A stretch of DNA of 64,000 nucleotides from Lachnospiraceae bacterium YSD2013. GTDB lineage: Bacteria; Bacillota; Clostridia; Lachnospirales; Lachnospiraceae. The notes under the pieces are model-generated. The model was given only the letters and a program-made list of their open reading frames with translations. It was not told where the DNA came from and ran no database searches. The stretch is from the NCBI GenBank assembly GCA_900100895.1, contig FMTX01000010.1, positions 124,001 to 188,000 of the forward strand. The letters run 5' to 3'. Each line of letters starts with the position of its first letter. The stretch's first letter is position 1. The translations under genes were made by a program, and so were the position numbers. This document shows positions 26,535-35,222 of this stretch, piece by piece.

Positions 26535-27686
26535 TCAGAGCAGGCTCTTGCCGGGGAACTTGGGAGTGATGCCGAAGTAATCAAGCACAGTCGCACCGAT
26601 GTCTGTAAAAGAATCTCTGGTGCCCATGTTGCCGGGCTTCACATTCTTGCCGTACATAAGAAGCGGAATGTATTCTCTTGTGTGGTCGGTAGTAGCGGTA
26701 TATCCGGGATCGCAGCCGTGGTCGGCGGTAATCATAAGGATGTCGTCATCACGCATCTTACCGATTATTGTCTTAAGATTGTCATCAAAGTATGAAATAG
26801 CCTTCGCGTAACCGTCGATGTCACGTCTGTGGCCATAAATCATATCTGTATCTACAAGGTTAACAAAGCAAAGTCCTTCGAAATCTCTGTCCATCCACTC
26901 GATGGTACGCTCGATACCTTCGGGGTTGCCTGAAGTGTATGTGAACTCTGAAATGGACTTGCCTGCAAAAATGTCGTTAATCTTACCGATTGCAAGTACG
27001 CTCTTACCATTCTCGATAAGCTGGTCGAGCATGGTAACGCCTGTAGGCTCAAGTGAAAAGTCGTGTCTGTGAGCGGTCCTCGTGTAGTTACCGTTAGAGC
27101 CGATGAAAGGACGGGCTATAACTCTTCCTACACCGTGCTTGCCCTGTAAAATCTTACGAGCCTTGCGGCAGATATCGTAAAGCTCCTCAAGTGGAACCAC
27201 ATCTTCATGAGCCGCAATCTGGAATACGGAGTCAGCCGATGTATATACAATCAAGTCGCCTGTCTTAACATGCTCGTCGCCGTACTCATTGATAACTACT
27301 GTACCTGAGTAAGGCTTGTTACAGAGTACTCCGCGACCTACAGCCTTACTAAACTCATCAAGCACTTCCTTGGGGAAGCCGTCGGGATAAGTAGGTAAAG
27401 GGCTGTGTGACTGAACACCCGCAATCTCCCAGTGTCCGATGGTGGTGTCTTTACCCTTGGAAACCTCAGCGAGTCTGCAATAAACCGCTGAAGGATTCTC
27501 TTCCTTAGGCTGTAAATCTACACCGTCGATATTGTAAAGACCGAACTTACGCATGTTCGGTGCATTAAAGAACTTACTTGAAGCTACGCTTTTAATGGTG
27601 CTTGCACCCTTGTCGCCAAAATCGGCCGCATCGGGCATCTCACCGCAACCGTAACTGTCGAGAACGATTAAAAAAACTCTCTTCAT
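26535..27686 (-). CDS. deoB: Phosphopentomutase
   Basis: A 383-residue alkaline-phosphatase-superfamily enzyme that interconverts ribose (or deoxyribose) 1- and 5-phosphate in nucleoside salvage. It has the opening FLIVLDSYGCGEMPDA (metal D), the phospho-acceptor threonine region GKDTTIGHWEIAG, and the C-terminal ITADHGCDPG and TTDHTREYIPLL metal motifs. A GGAGG site precedes the ATG. No other nucleoside genes are adjacent. Confidence 0.96.
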   Translation of the reverse strand: MKRVFLIVLDSYGCGEMPDAADFGDKGASTIKSVASSKFFNAPNMRKFGLYNIDGVDLQPKEENPSAVYCRLAEVSKGKDTTIGHWEIAGVQSHSPLPTYPDGFPKEVLDEFSKAVGRGVLCNKPYSGTVVINEYGDEHVKTGDLIVYTSADSVFQIAAHEDVVPLEELYDICRKARKILQGKHGVGRVIARPFIGSNGNYTRTAHRHDFSLEPTGVTMLDQLIENGKSVLAIGKINDIFAGKSISEFTYTSGNPEGIERTIEWMDRDFEGLCFVNLVDTDMIYGHRRDIDGYAKAISYFDDNLKTIIGKMRDDDILMITADHGCDPGYTATTDHTREYIPLLMYGKNVKPGNMGTRDSFTDIGATVLDYFGITPKFPGKSLL

Positions 27687-27751
27687 GGAATCTACCTCCT
27701 ATGTGTGGGGACTTAAATCCCTCAGTTAATTAACCATTACCCCATCAAAAT

Positions 27752-27780
27752 ATTATACCTTATTTCTTCTTAAATTTGAA
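27752..27780 (-). promoter_or_regulatory. Predicted deoB promoter at the lspA 3' end
   Basis: Minus-strand -35 TTCAAA (27775-27780), 17-bp spacer, -10 TATAAT (27752-27757), overlapping the last codons of lspA. It would serve deoB-prfC-LTA synthase. Confidence 0.45.
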
Positions 27781-28266
27781 TAAAAATTCAGTCTCGTTGT
27801 CCTTGTATACAATGAACAAAAGGATAACAAGCATAGCCATCGCAACGGTCACATAAATGTCCGCCACGTTGAATCTGGGGAAGTTAACGGGTACGAAGTA
27901 AAAGAAATCGACAACGTAACCCTGCTTGACTCTGTCAATCATGTTACCGATTGCACCCGCTACTATCAAAAGAAAATCTATACGCAAAGCCGCATATCTC
28001 TTACCCTCTGGAATTCTTACGAATTCAACGATAATAAGAATAAGCACGACGCTTGTGATGGTAAGCAAAAATCCCTGCTTGCCGGTAAAGCTTGAAAAAG
28101 CGGCTCCTGTATTTTCACAATATTCAAGTTCAAAAACATTCTTAATCCATACGGCATTGTCCTTACCCTTAAGGGCAGCAACCGCGAGGTTCTTGGTAAT
28201 CTGATCGAGTACCACAAGCAACGCGCAAACCGCAAGATAAATAATATATTTAACGGATTTCTTCAT
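27760..28266 (-). CDS. lspA: Lipoprotein signal peptidase (signal peptidase II)
   Basis: A 168-residue membrane aspartyl protease with four helices. The catalytic aspartates lie in GNMIDRVKQGYVVDFF and FPRFNVADIYVTV. It cleaves the signal peptide of prolipoproteins after diacylglyceryl modification, such as the two binding proteins in this window. I chose ATG at 28266 after AGAGGAAG; the upstream frame has no family similarity. It lies 71 bases after pnp, separated by a terminator. Confidence 0.96.
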   Translation of the reverse strand: MKKSVKYIIYLAVCALLVVLDQITKNLAVAALKGKDNAVWIKNVFELEYCENTGAAFSSFTGKQGFLLTITSVVLILIIVEFVRIPEGKRYAALRIDFLLIVAGAIGNMIDRVKQGYVVDFFYFVPVNFPRFNVADIYVTVAMAMLVILLFIVYKDNETEFLFKFKKK

Positions 28267-28283
28267 GGAAGTCTTCCTCTTTT

Positions 28284-28324
28284 CAAAATAATAAAATAGG
28301 CAGGTACACTTGCGTGCACCTGCC
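28284..28324 (-). terminator. Intrinsic terminator of pnp
   Basis: Minus-strand GGCAGGTGCAC pairs with GTGTACCTGCC (one G-U) and is followed by TATTTTATTATTTT. Lies 13 bases after the pnp stop. Confidence 0.8.
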
Positions 28325-28337
28325 CAAAAATCAAATC

Positions 28338-30422
28338 TTACTGAGCGTCCTTGATGGAGAAGCTGATGCGGCCCATCTTGTCTTTGCCAAGGCACTTAAC
28401 GGTAACCTTGTCGCCGAGTGTAAGAACGTCTTCTACATGGTCAATTCTTTCCTTGGCAATCTTGGAAATGTGAACCATGCCTTCTTTTCCAGGTGCGAAT
28501 TCGATAAATGCGCCAAATTCCTTGATGCTTACAACCTTACCCTTGTAAATCTCGCCTTCAATGAAGTCGGATACGATAATGTTGATGAGCTCAACGGCCT
28601 TATTTATCATTTCGATGTCGGTACCGCATACGCTTACCATACCGTCATCGGTAATATCAATCTTAACGCCGGTCTGAGCGATGATGGCGTTAATGGTCTT
28701 ACCCTTCTGTCCCACAACATCACCGATCTTCTCGGGATCGATCTGGATGGAAACAATCTTGGGTGCATATTCATTAACGGTCGGTCTGGGCTCAGCGATT
28801 GCAGGCTTCATGCAGTTATCCATGATGAAGAGTCTTGCTTCACGGCATCTTGCGATAGCGCCTTCAACGATGGGTCTTGTAAGACCGTGAATCTTAATAT
28901 CCATCTGGATAGCGGTGATACCTTCTGTAGTACCGGTTACCTTAAAGTCCATGTCGCCGAAGAAGTCCTCTAAGCCCTGGATATCGGTAAGAAGTACGAA
29001 GTCATCATCTGTATCGCCTGTAACAAGACCACAGGAAATACCTGCTACCATAGCCTTAATCGGAACACCTGCAGCCATAAGGGACATACATGATGCACAG
29101 GTAGAACCCATTGAAGTAGAACCGTTGGACTCAAAGGTCTCGGACACGCAACGGATTGCGTAAGGGAACTCATCCTCTGAAGGAAGTACAGGGAGAAGTG
29201 CTCTCTCTGCAAGTGCACCGTGACCGATTTCTCTACGTCCGGGTCCGCGGCTTACCTTGGTCTCACCAACTGAGTAAGCGGGGAAATTATAATGGTGCAT
29301 GTATCTCTTGGATACAACGTTCTCATCAAGACCGTCAACCTTCTGAACCTCTGAAAGAGGAGCAAGAGTACATACGTCACAGATCTGTGTCTGTCCTCTG
29401 GTGAACATGGAAGAACCATGAACTCTGGGGATAATATCAACTTCAGCCGCAAGAGGTCTGATCTGAGTAATCTCACGACCATCGGGACGCTTGTGGTCCT
29501 TAAGAATCATCTTACGAACTGTCTTCTTCTCGTACTGGTAAACCGCTTCACCAAGGATAGCAAGCCATTCTTCGTTCTCAGCGAAAGCTTCTTTGAACTT
29601 CTCGGTGATTACGCGGATGTTCTCTTCTCTAACCTGCTTCTCGTCGGTAAATACTGCAACTTCCATCTCTTCGGGAGTTACGATAGCCTTCATGGCATCG
29701 AACATCTCTGCGGGAATTGCGCAGCTCTCATATTCGTGCTTCTTCTTGCCAACCTTAGCTACGATTTCTTCGATGAAAGCGATAACTGTCTGGTTAACAT
29801 CGTGAGCCTTGTAAATAGCTTCGATAATCTTTTCCTCGGGAACGATCTTAGCGCCGGCTTCAATCATGATAACTTTCTGCTTGGTAGAAGCAACTGTCAT
29901 CTGAAGGTCGCCGTTCTTCCACTGCTCCTGAGTAGGGTTGATGATGAACTCACCATTGATAAGTCCTACCTGAGTCATAGCGCAAGGGCCGTCGAAAGGA
30001 ATGTCTGAAATAGCGGTTGCGATAGCGGAACCAAGCATAGCTACAAGCTCGGGACGGCACTCGGGATCAACCGACATTACCATATTGTTAAGGGTTACAT
30101 CGTTACGATAATCCTTGGGGAATAAGGGACGCATAGGACGGTCGATAACGCGGCTGGTAAGGATAGCGTTCTCGGATGCCTTGCCTTCTCTCTTATTGAA
30201 ACCGCCGGGAATCTTACCAACGGCGTATAACTTCTCCTCGTATTCAACTGAAAGAGGGAAGAAATCGATGCCCTCTCTGGGAGCATCTGATGCTGTTGCA
30301 GTGCTAAGTACGGTGGTATCGCCGTAGTGCATGAATGCACAACCGTTAGCCTGCTTACCTACACGGTTGATGTCAACGCGTAAGGTACGACCTGCGAGGT
30401 CCATTGTAAAAGTGTCGAACAT
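28338..30422 (-). CDS. pnp: Polyribonucleotide nucleotidyltransferase (PNPase)
   Basis: A 694-residue phosphorolytic 3'-5' exoribonuclease. Two RNase PH domains (about 1-220 and 310-540, with the active-site region MGSTCASCMSLMAAGVPI and TDIQGLEDFFGDMDFKVTGT, quoted in short parts), then KH (VVGQKGKTINAIIAQTGVKI) and S1 (GKVVSIKEFGAFIEFAPGKE) domains. It degrades mRNA and small RNAs, often with RNases of the degradosome. The leader upstream contains a long stem, and rpsO lies immediately upstream, the conserved bacterial order. Confidence 0.97.
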   Translation of the reverse strand: MFDTFTMDLAGRTLRVDINRVGKQANGCAFMHYGDTTVLSTATASDAPREGIDFFPLSVEYEEKLYAVGKIPGGFNKREGKASENAILTSRVIDRPMRPLFPKDYRNDVTLNNMVMSVDPECRPELVAMLGSAIATAISDIPFDGPCAMTQVGLINGEFIINPTQEQWKNGDLQMTVASTKQKVIMIEAGAKIVPEEKIIEAIYKAHDVNQTVIAFIEEIVAKVGKKKHEYESCAIPAEMFDAMKAIVTPEEMEVAVFTDEKQVREENIRVITEKFKEAFAENEEWLAILGEAVYQYEKKTVRKMILKDHKRPDGREITQIRPLAAEVDIIPRVHGSSMFTRGQTQICDVCTLAPLSEVQKVDGLDENVVSKRYMHHYNFPAYSVGETKVSRGPGRREIGHGALAERALLPVLPSEDEFPYAIRCVSETFESNGSTSMGSTCASCMSLMAAGVPIKAMVAGISCGLVTGDTDDDFVLLTDIQGLEDFFGDMDFKVTGTTEGITAIQMDIKIHGLTRPIVEGAIARCREARLFIMDNCMKPAIAEPRPTVNEYAPKIVSIQIDPEKIGDVVGQKGKTINAIIAQTGVKIDITDDGMVSVCGTDIEMINKAVELINIIVSDFIEGEIYKGKVVSIKEFGAFIEFAPGKEGMVHISKIAKERIDHVEDVLTLGDKVTVKCLGKDKMGRISFSIKDAQ

Positions 30423-30451
30423 TTTACATTCTCCTTATGATTTTTATTGGA

Positions 30452-30532
30452 GTAGAAGATGCCGAAACTACTTATAGCTTCGCAAAAGAAAACTCTTGTG
30501 AGGCTGTAAGTGGTCTCGGAAGCTTCTTCTAC
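30452..30532 (-). promoter_or_regulatory. Long imperfect stem in the rpsO-pnp intercistronic region
   Basis: Arms 30452-30490 and 30494-30532 form an imperfect stem of about 36-38 bp ending in GTAGAAG/CTTCTAC. It lies 30 bases before pnp. In Escherichia coli a long hairpin in this same place is cut by RNase III and mediates PNPase autocontrol; a similar role here is inference. Confidence 0.6.
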
Positions 30533-30580
30533 TCGTTACCGGGTTTCTTGCAAATTAATCGCGAAAAACTCTTCAGTATA

Positions 30581-30611
30581 ACAACAAAAGGGTGGATATA
30601 AATACCCACCC
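30581..30611 (-). terminator. Terminator of rpsO
   Basis: Minus-strand GGGTGG/CCACCC stem (30606-30611 with 30590-30595) followed by TTTTGTTGTT. The stem is short, so some read-through into pnp is likely. Confidence 0.65.
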
Positions 30612-30624
30612 CTTATATGTGTTA

Positions 30625-30891
30625 TTACTTTCTAAGACCAAGCTTAGCGATTAATTCACGATATCTTTCGATATCTTTCTTCTTGAGGTAGTCAAGTAAT
30701 CCACGTCTCTGACCGATCATCATGTACATACCTCTTGCAGAGTGGTTATCCTTAGGGTTAGCCTTTAAGTGCTCTGTAAGCTCCTGGATACGAGCTGTAA
30801 GAACAGCTACCTGAACTTCGGGTGAACCTGTGTCGCCTTCGGTTCTTGCATACTCTTTGATAATTGCCTGCTTTTTCTCTTTAGAAATCAT
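30625..30891 (-). CDS. rpsO: 30S ribosomal protein S15
   Basis: An 88-residue protein with the S15 signature: [41 protein letters not shown] and [15 protein letters not shown]. It binds 16S rRNA early in small-subunit assembly. The ATG follows AGGAGG. It has a strong promoter and a leader of about 108 bases, and is followed by pnp. Confidence 0.98.
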   Translation of the reverse strand: MISKEKKQAIIKEYARTEGDTGSPEVQVAVLTARIQELTEHLKANPKDNHSARGMYMMIGQRRGLLDYLKKKDIERYRELIAKLGLRK

Positions 30892-31034
30892 TTCTTAATC
30901 CTCCTATGTTTCTAAAATCGCCGTTTCCAAAGTCCTAAGTCGGAGTGTCTTAAAACCTTGAAAAAGGTTATCGGTTACATCTGTGCATATTCACAGACCT
31001 TGAGTATCTTACCATAAGAAGACAAGAAATGCAA
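30892..31034 (-). promoter_or_regulatory. rpsO promoter and structured leader
   Basis: Minus-strand -35 TTGCAT (31029-31034), 17 bp, -10 TAAGAT (31006-31011). The ~108-base leader begins with a TCTGTG/CACAGA hairpin (30980-30997) and continues with an AACCTT/AAGGTT hairpin closed by a four-base loop (30954-30969). S15 commonly represses its own mRNA through leader structures; that these are such a site is inference. Confidence 0.5.
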
Positions 31035-31078
31035 GCGTTTTAGGAATTTATGCGCTATGTGGAAATATTCAAAGTTTT

Positions 31079-32614
31079 TTAGTTGTTTTCGGTTTCTTTG
31101 GTATATCTGATAAGAGAAACGTAGTGTCTGTCGTAATCCGTTCTTTCTTCGACGAATATGGTATTATCATCTTCAAGCCATGCGCTCTCCATATAATCGC
31201 CGTCGTCCCCACGCGAAGCTGTAACATCCATCAGTTCCGAGGCACCGTAATTATCGACATACACAGCGATAATCTTGGACCGATCGGTTTCTTTATCATA
31301 CCTGATTGCAAGTATCCTGTAATCGTCTGTCACGCCAAGCGGATGCTCTTCAAACTTATAATACTGCATCGGGTATTCATCAACAACCTTAAGATTAGTA
31401 CCGTCATATACCACATGCTTTATGTAGTCAGTGTTCCACAAAAGCGCAACAACATCCCCGTCATGACCCTTAGCAATATAGGTGATTTCTTTGTCCGCTG
31501 CTGTCGAGATCAGATTCAAATTCCCGTCATACAAAGAAACTGTGTTGCCGTCACTGAAAATTGCAACCTTCCCGCTCTCTGTCACAATCCCGTCAACCGA
31601 TAATCCCTTGTGAAAAGAATAATCTAACGGCACCTTATCAATAAGCTCTCCGTCATAGTTAAAAGAAGCCAGATAATGTTCAATCTCCGCCTTATTATAC
31701 GGATCTTCGCTATCGGTCATCTTAGCACAAAACAGGTATGCATATATCTTACTTTCAGTTGCACCGACAAATCCCTGAATTCCGGCGTAAGGATACTCTT
31801 CATCTTCAGACTTTATCGTAAATACAGCCCTGTTCTCTCCGTCCTTGTCTGCATAGCCCCAAACGTAATCAAACAGCACGCCTTCATAATCCACATAATC
31901 AATGTCGGTTTCTATGGCTCTGTTACAGCAAAAGAAAACTTTGTCTGAACTTATATCGATATCTGTGGTTTCATAGCCGCTTTCTTTTACAAAATCAAGC
32001 TCTTCTCCGTCAAAAACAGTTTCGGGATTGTATGAAAAATCGATTTCAGGGTCGGGATGCAATGCCGCCTGCTCGTTTAAGTCTGTGCGCTCGCCCTTGT
32101 ACAGAATGTATTTCACGTCACTCCACGCCGTGTTCGGCTTCGTATAATATCCGTATTTGCCCTGAGTCCCATCCCATTTATATATTTCGAAGTCCGTATT
32201 GAGTCCGGGTACGTCCATATCAATATGCCAGTAGGTCTTCTTATTGTCATTAAAATCAAAACTAAGCTGTGCGGCTGTAGCAAATCCGCCTACGGGTCGT
32301 TCAACCACATCTTTTTCATCAACATACACCGGCGTAAGCTCCAGGCCACGAAGAATTTCCATAACCTTGTGAATTTCTTCTTTGTCCCTCAATGTGTATA
32401 CTATGTCGCGTTCAACGGTGGATATCCCAATTATTTCGTCCTCATGCTCCAAAAGTTCATCAAGCGTTGGATACGAAGCCAGTCGCTCCTGTTCTTTCTG
32501 CGTTTCTTCCTTCCCTGTTCCGATATATTTGACTGTATAAACCGCCACAAAAATCGCCAGAATAGTTAAAATTAAAATGCCCAAAAGTCGCATTCTCTTA
32601 TTATTGTCGCTCAT
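31079..32614 (-). CDS. Membrane-anchored extracytoplasmic protein, unknown function
   Basis: A 511-residue protein with an N-terminal signal anchor (LLGILILTILAIFVAVYTV, about residues 8-26) and a large acidic extracytoplasmic part. The C-terminal half has recurring strand patterns such as ISSDKVFFCC, ESKIYAYLFC, ESGKVAIFSDGNTVSLYDGN and GDVVALLWN, suggesting a beta-propeller. The N-terminal portion (STVERDIVYTLRDKEEIHKVMEIL) resembles a small alpha/beta module. I do not recognise the family. ATG at 32614 with GAGGGG is preferred over an upstream GTG. It is possibly cotranscribed with the thioesterase 18 bases upstream. Confidence 0.75.
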   Translation of the reverse strand: MSDNNKRMRLLGILILTILAIFVAVYTVKYIGTGKEETQKEQERLASYPTLDELLEHEDEIIGISTVERDIVYTLRDKEEIHKVMEILRGLELTPVYVDEKDVVERPVGGFATAAQLSFDFNDNKKTYWHIDMDVPGLNTDFEIYKWDGTQGKYGYYTKPNTAWSDVKYILYKGERTDLNEQAALHPDPEIDFSYNPETVFDGEELDFVKESGYETTDIDISSDKVFFCCNRAIETDIDYVDYEGVLFDYVWGYADKDGENRAVFTIKSEDEEYPYAGIQGFVGATESKIYAYLFCAKMTDSEDPYNKAEIEHYLASFNYDGELIDKVPLDYSFHKGLSVDGIVTESGKVAIFSDGNTVSLYDGNLNLISTAADKEITYIAKGHDGDVVALLWNTDYIKHVVYDGTNLKVVDEYPMQYYKFEEHPLGVTDDYRILAIRYDKETDRSKIIAVYVDNYGASELMDVTASRGDDGDYMESAWLEDDNTIFVEERTDYDRHYVSLIRYTKETENN

Positions 32615-32632
32615 ATACACCCCTCATTTCCG

Positions 32633-33040
32633 CTATGCCTGCTTCGGCACATGCGCCCCGTTAAAATTCACAACCGATACAAGTTTCCCAAGGTCATCTG
32701 TCACCCTCACTTCGTAGAAGCAATTGGTGCGACCGTCCTTGAGAAGCTTCGCCTCCGCATATAAAGTAGTGCCCTTCGTTGCGCTCATAAAACTTGCCTG
32801 CCCCACAACGCTTACCGTTGCCACAGGCTTATCAAAATTCGACGCCACGGCAAAAGCAAAATCCGCCAGCGTATATATCGCTCCACCCATCACTCCACCA
32901 TACGCATTTCTGTGGTCCGGCGTAATTACCAGGCTGCACTTCGCATAGTCCTCTCCCACTTCATCAATCACCGCGCCCGTAAGCTTCGTGGCGTAAAGGT
33001 CTTTCGAAAACATCTCTATTGCTTCTTCAAGTTTGCTCAT
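32633..33040 (-). CDS. PaaI-family hotdog thioesterase
   Basis: A 135-residue hotdog-fold protein. It has the PaaI-type catalytic region RNAYGGVMGGAIYTLADFAFAVA (quoted as two blocks: RNAYGGVMGG and AIYTLADFAF), in which the acidic residue of LADFA and the GG turn are typical of acyl-CoA thioesterases. The substrate is unknown. ATG at 33040 follows GGAG by eight bases; longer in-frame extensions upstream do not resemble the family. Its promoter is at 33078-33106, downstream of repeat array A. Confidence 0.85.
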   Translation of the reverse strand: MSKLEEAIEMFSKDLYATKLTGAVIDEVGEDYAKCSLVITPDHRNAYGGVMGGAIYTLADFAFAVASNFDKPVATVSVVGQASFMSATKGTTLYAEAKLLKDGRTNCFYEVRVTDDLGKLVSVVNFNGAHVPKQA

Positions 33041-33077
33041 AATCAGCGCTCCGTTTATGGTTTCTTTTTCTGTAACA

Positions 33078-33106
33078 ATTCTATCATGCGAATTTTCGCG
33101 CCACAA
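33078..33106 (-). promoter_or_regulatory. Predicted promoter of the thioesterase gene
   Basis: Minus-strand -35 TTGTGG (33101-33106), 17 bp, extended -10 TGATAGAAT with TAGAAT at 33078-33083. It places array A upstream of the transcript. Confidence 0.5.
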
Positions 33107-33187
33107 TCCAATTATTCTTTGAATTATCTGAACATCTCTTAATATTTTATTAAGCGAGTGTTTTATCAAAAATCGTTTTTTTCATGG

Positions 33188-33439
33188 TAATAGATAATTT
33201 TTCATTTTTGACGATTATTATCTATTATTTTTAGGGCATGAGAAAAGAAGGCAATAGATAAGAAAGCGTTTTCTCAAATATTTATCCATTGTTTTTAGAC
33301 CATTATCCCCCTCAGATGAATTATTTACGGTCAAAACAATAGATAATTTTGAGCATTTTTGTTTTTTATCCATTGCTCCTCTAAAAAGAAAATCAAAAAC
33401 AATAGATAAAAAAACTCTTTTTCTAAATTTTATGCCTTA
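33188..33439. repeat. Array A: four units of a 39-40 bp inverted-arm repeat
   Basis: Units at 33188-33227, 33252-33291, 33337-33375 and 33400-33439. Each unit is a left arm (T/C)AATAGATAA, 19-20 variable A/T-rich bases, and an inverted arm (TTATCTATTA, TTATCCATTG twice, degenerate TTATGCCTTA). Gaps between units are 24, 45 and 24 bases, so start-to-start distances are 64, 85 and 63. The array lies between the ABC-operon terminator and the thioesterase promoter. It shares design and arm sequence with array B near 48.4 kb. I do not recognise the element. Confidence 0.85.
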
Positions 33440-33517
33440 TGCTTCCGATAACAGCCATTTTGCACCATGCCGGAGTCATGGCAAAACACAAAAAGCCCCC
33501 TCACCTCAACCGCCACG

Positions 33518-33550
33518 CAAAAAGCGCCACCCTCTCACGAGAGCGGCGCC
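33518..33550 (-). terminator. Terminator of the ABC transporter operon
   Basis: Minus-strand stem GGCGCCGCTCTC / GAGAGGGTGGCGC with a short loop, followed by TTTTT. It ends the ATPase gene 15 bases upstream. Confidence 0.85.
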
Positions 33551-33565
33551 TTTCGCGCATTAGTC

Positions 33566-35221
33566 TTAAATTTCAAGCCTGCCGGCGGTGATAAGCTTGC
33601 CTGATTTGCGATCAAAGAGCAGGATATCTTCGCCATTTATATTGATCTTCTCTTTCTGGTCAATGGAGTAAATGCTGTTACCGAATACCACGCTGGTGAG
33701 GAGATATTCGCCCACTCTTAACTTAAGAGTGGACTCCATACCCGTAGGCATGGCACCGTAAATCGTGGCCTCTGTATGGCCGTCCGGCTCGATATCTATG
33801 GCTTCGGGACGGATACCGATTACGTAATCATCCTCAGTGATAACAGGAGCATCCATTAAGCTGTCGTCTTCTTCTTCGACCTTCTGAACGTGGTACTTAA
33901 ATACCTCGTCCTTGTTGGACTTCTCGACAGCGCCCTTGCGGGAGAGACGCTTCTTCTCTTCTTCGGCTTTCTCAAGGGCTTCCTTGTCACGGTTTTTCTT
34001 CCACTCAGCCATGTTGAAAGGAGTGCTTTCTTTGCCGGGTACGAAACGTGCCTTGATTCCGTCTAAGATTTCAAGAGAAACGCTGCCGTCCTCATTCTGC
34101 TTACCCTTCGCATCCACAAAGTTCATGGAAGGGTTGCCTACGAAGTCCGCAACGAAAAGGTTCGCGGGTCTGTTATACACTTCAAGAGGAGCCGCATACT
34201 GCTGAAGCACACCGTTATTTACAAGACAGATTCTGGTAGCAAGCGTCATAGCTTCCATCTGGTCGTGTGTAACGTATACGAAAGTGCTTCCGGTCTCAAC
34301 GTGAAGTCTCTGAAGCTCGTATCTCATCTCAAGACGTAACTTCGCATCAAGGTTAGATAAAGGCTCGTCCATGAAAAGAACCTGCGGCTTCGGTGCCAAA
34401 GTTCTCGCAATGGCAACTCTCTGCTGCTGACCACCCGAAAGTTCTGCGGGATAGCGGTCCATAAACATACCGATTTTAACGATTCTTGAGCAAGCTCTTA
34501 CCTGAGAGTCAATCTCTTCTTTGGTGAGTTTACGCTTCTCAATAATGGGAGCGCCGTCCTTTGTCACTTCGAAAGCATCGTTTAAGTCCTTACCTTCGCT
34601 ACGGTACTTGGTCTTGATGCTCTCAAGCTTCTCTGCGTATGTAGCTGCCTTACCCTTGGCAAAAGCATTCGGGTCGGAAGCCTCATGCACCTTTAAGTTA
34701 AAGAGGTCCTTGGCGGTGTAGATTGAAAGCGTGAAGTTATCGATTAACTTAACATATGCTTTCTTTTCATCAAGCTTGCCGTTCTTGTCACGGCACTCTT
34801 CGATGACTTCTTTGACCTTGGCGCCGTTGCTTAACGCTCTTACCATATCAGCCGCACGCTTAGCTTCAACGTCCACTATGGGCATCTCTTCGTTGATGTT
34901 CTTAAGGCCAAAAGAAATATTCTCGTAAACCGTCATGTTAGGCCACAAAGCGTAGTTCTGGAATAAGAATCCGACCTTTCTTTTGTTGGCAGGTACGTTG
35001 ATTCCGGCATTGGAATCGAATACAACCTTGTCGCCGATTGTGATACGTCCTTCCGTGGGAGTCTCAAGACCCGCAATCATACGAAGGATTGTGGTCTTAC
35101 CGCAGCCGGAGGGACCAAGAAGTGTTATGAATGAATTGTTGGGGATATCAAGGCTGACATTATCAACACCAAAGAATTTACCCCAGCGCTTGGTTATGTT
35201 CTCTAATTTAATCTCTGGCAT
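33566..35221 (-). CDS. ABC transporter ATP-binding protein with enlarged helical subdomain
   Basis: A 551-residue importer ATPase of the Fe/polyamine/maltose type, much longer than the usual ~350. Walker A GPSGCGKTT is at residues 36-44, Q-loop FQNY near 88, signature LSGGQQQ at 261-267, Walker B VLFMDEP at 281-287 and the H-loop VYVTHDQ near 316-322. The Q-loop to signature distance is about 173 residues instead of about 50, so roughly 120 residues (112-235) are inserted. A TOBE-like regulatory C-terminus follows, itself interrupted by a highly charged stretch (KKNRDKEALEKAEEEKKR) before VIGIRPEAIDI. It energises the fused permease encoded just upstream. Confidence 0.92.
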   Translation of the reverse strand: MPEIKLENITKRWGKFFGVDNVSLDIPNNSFITLLGPSGCGKTTILRMIAGLETPTEGRITIGDKVVFDSNAGINVPANKRKVGFLFQNYALWPNMTVYENISFGLKNINEEMPIVDVEAKRAADMVRALSNGAKVKEVIEECRDKNGKLDEKKAYVKLIDNFTLSIYTAKDLFNLKVHEASDPNAFAKGKAATYAEKLESIKTKYRSEGKDLNDAFEVTKDGAPIIEKRKLTKEEIDSQVRACSRIVKIGMFMDRYPAELSGGQQQRVAIARTLAPKPQVLFMDEPLSNLDAKLRLEMRYELQRLHVETGSTFVYVTHDQMEAMTLATRICLVNNGVLQQYAAPLEVYNRPANLFVADFVGNPSMNFVDAKGKQNEDGSVSLEILDGIKARFVPGKESTPFNMAEWKKNRDKEALEKAEEEKKRLSRKGAVEKSNKDEVFKYHVQKVEEEDDSLMDAPVITEDDYVIGIRPEAIDIEPDGHTEATIYGAMPTGMESTLKLRVGEYLLTSVVFGNSIYSIDQKEKININGEDILLFDRKSGKLITAGRLEI

Positions 35222-35222
35222 G

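Noticed and set aside
32633-33169. Longer thioesterase reading frame starting at 33169
   Set aside because: The extra 43 residues have no family similarity and start upstream of the predicted promoter; the ATG at 33040 has a ribosome site.
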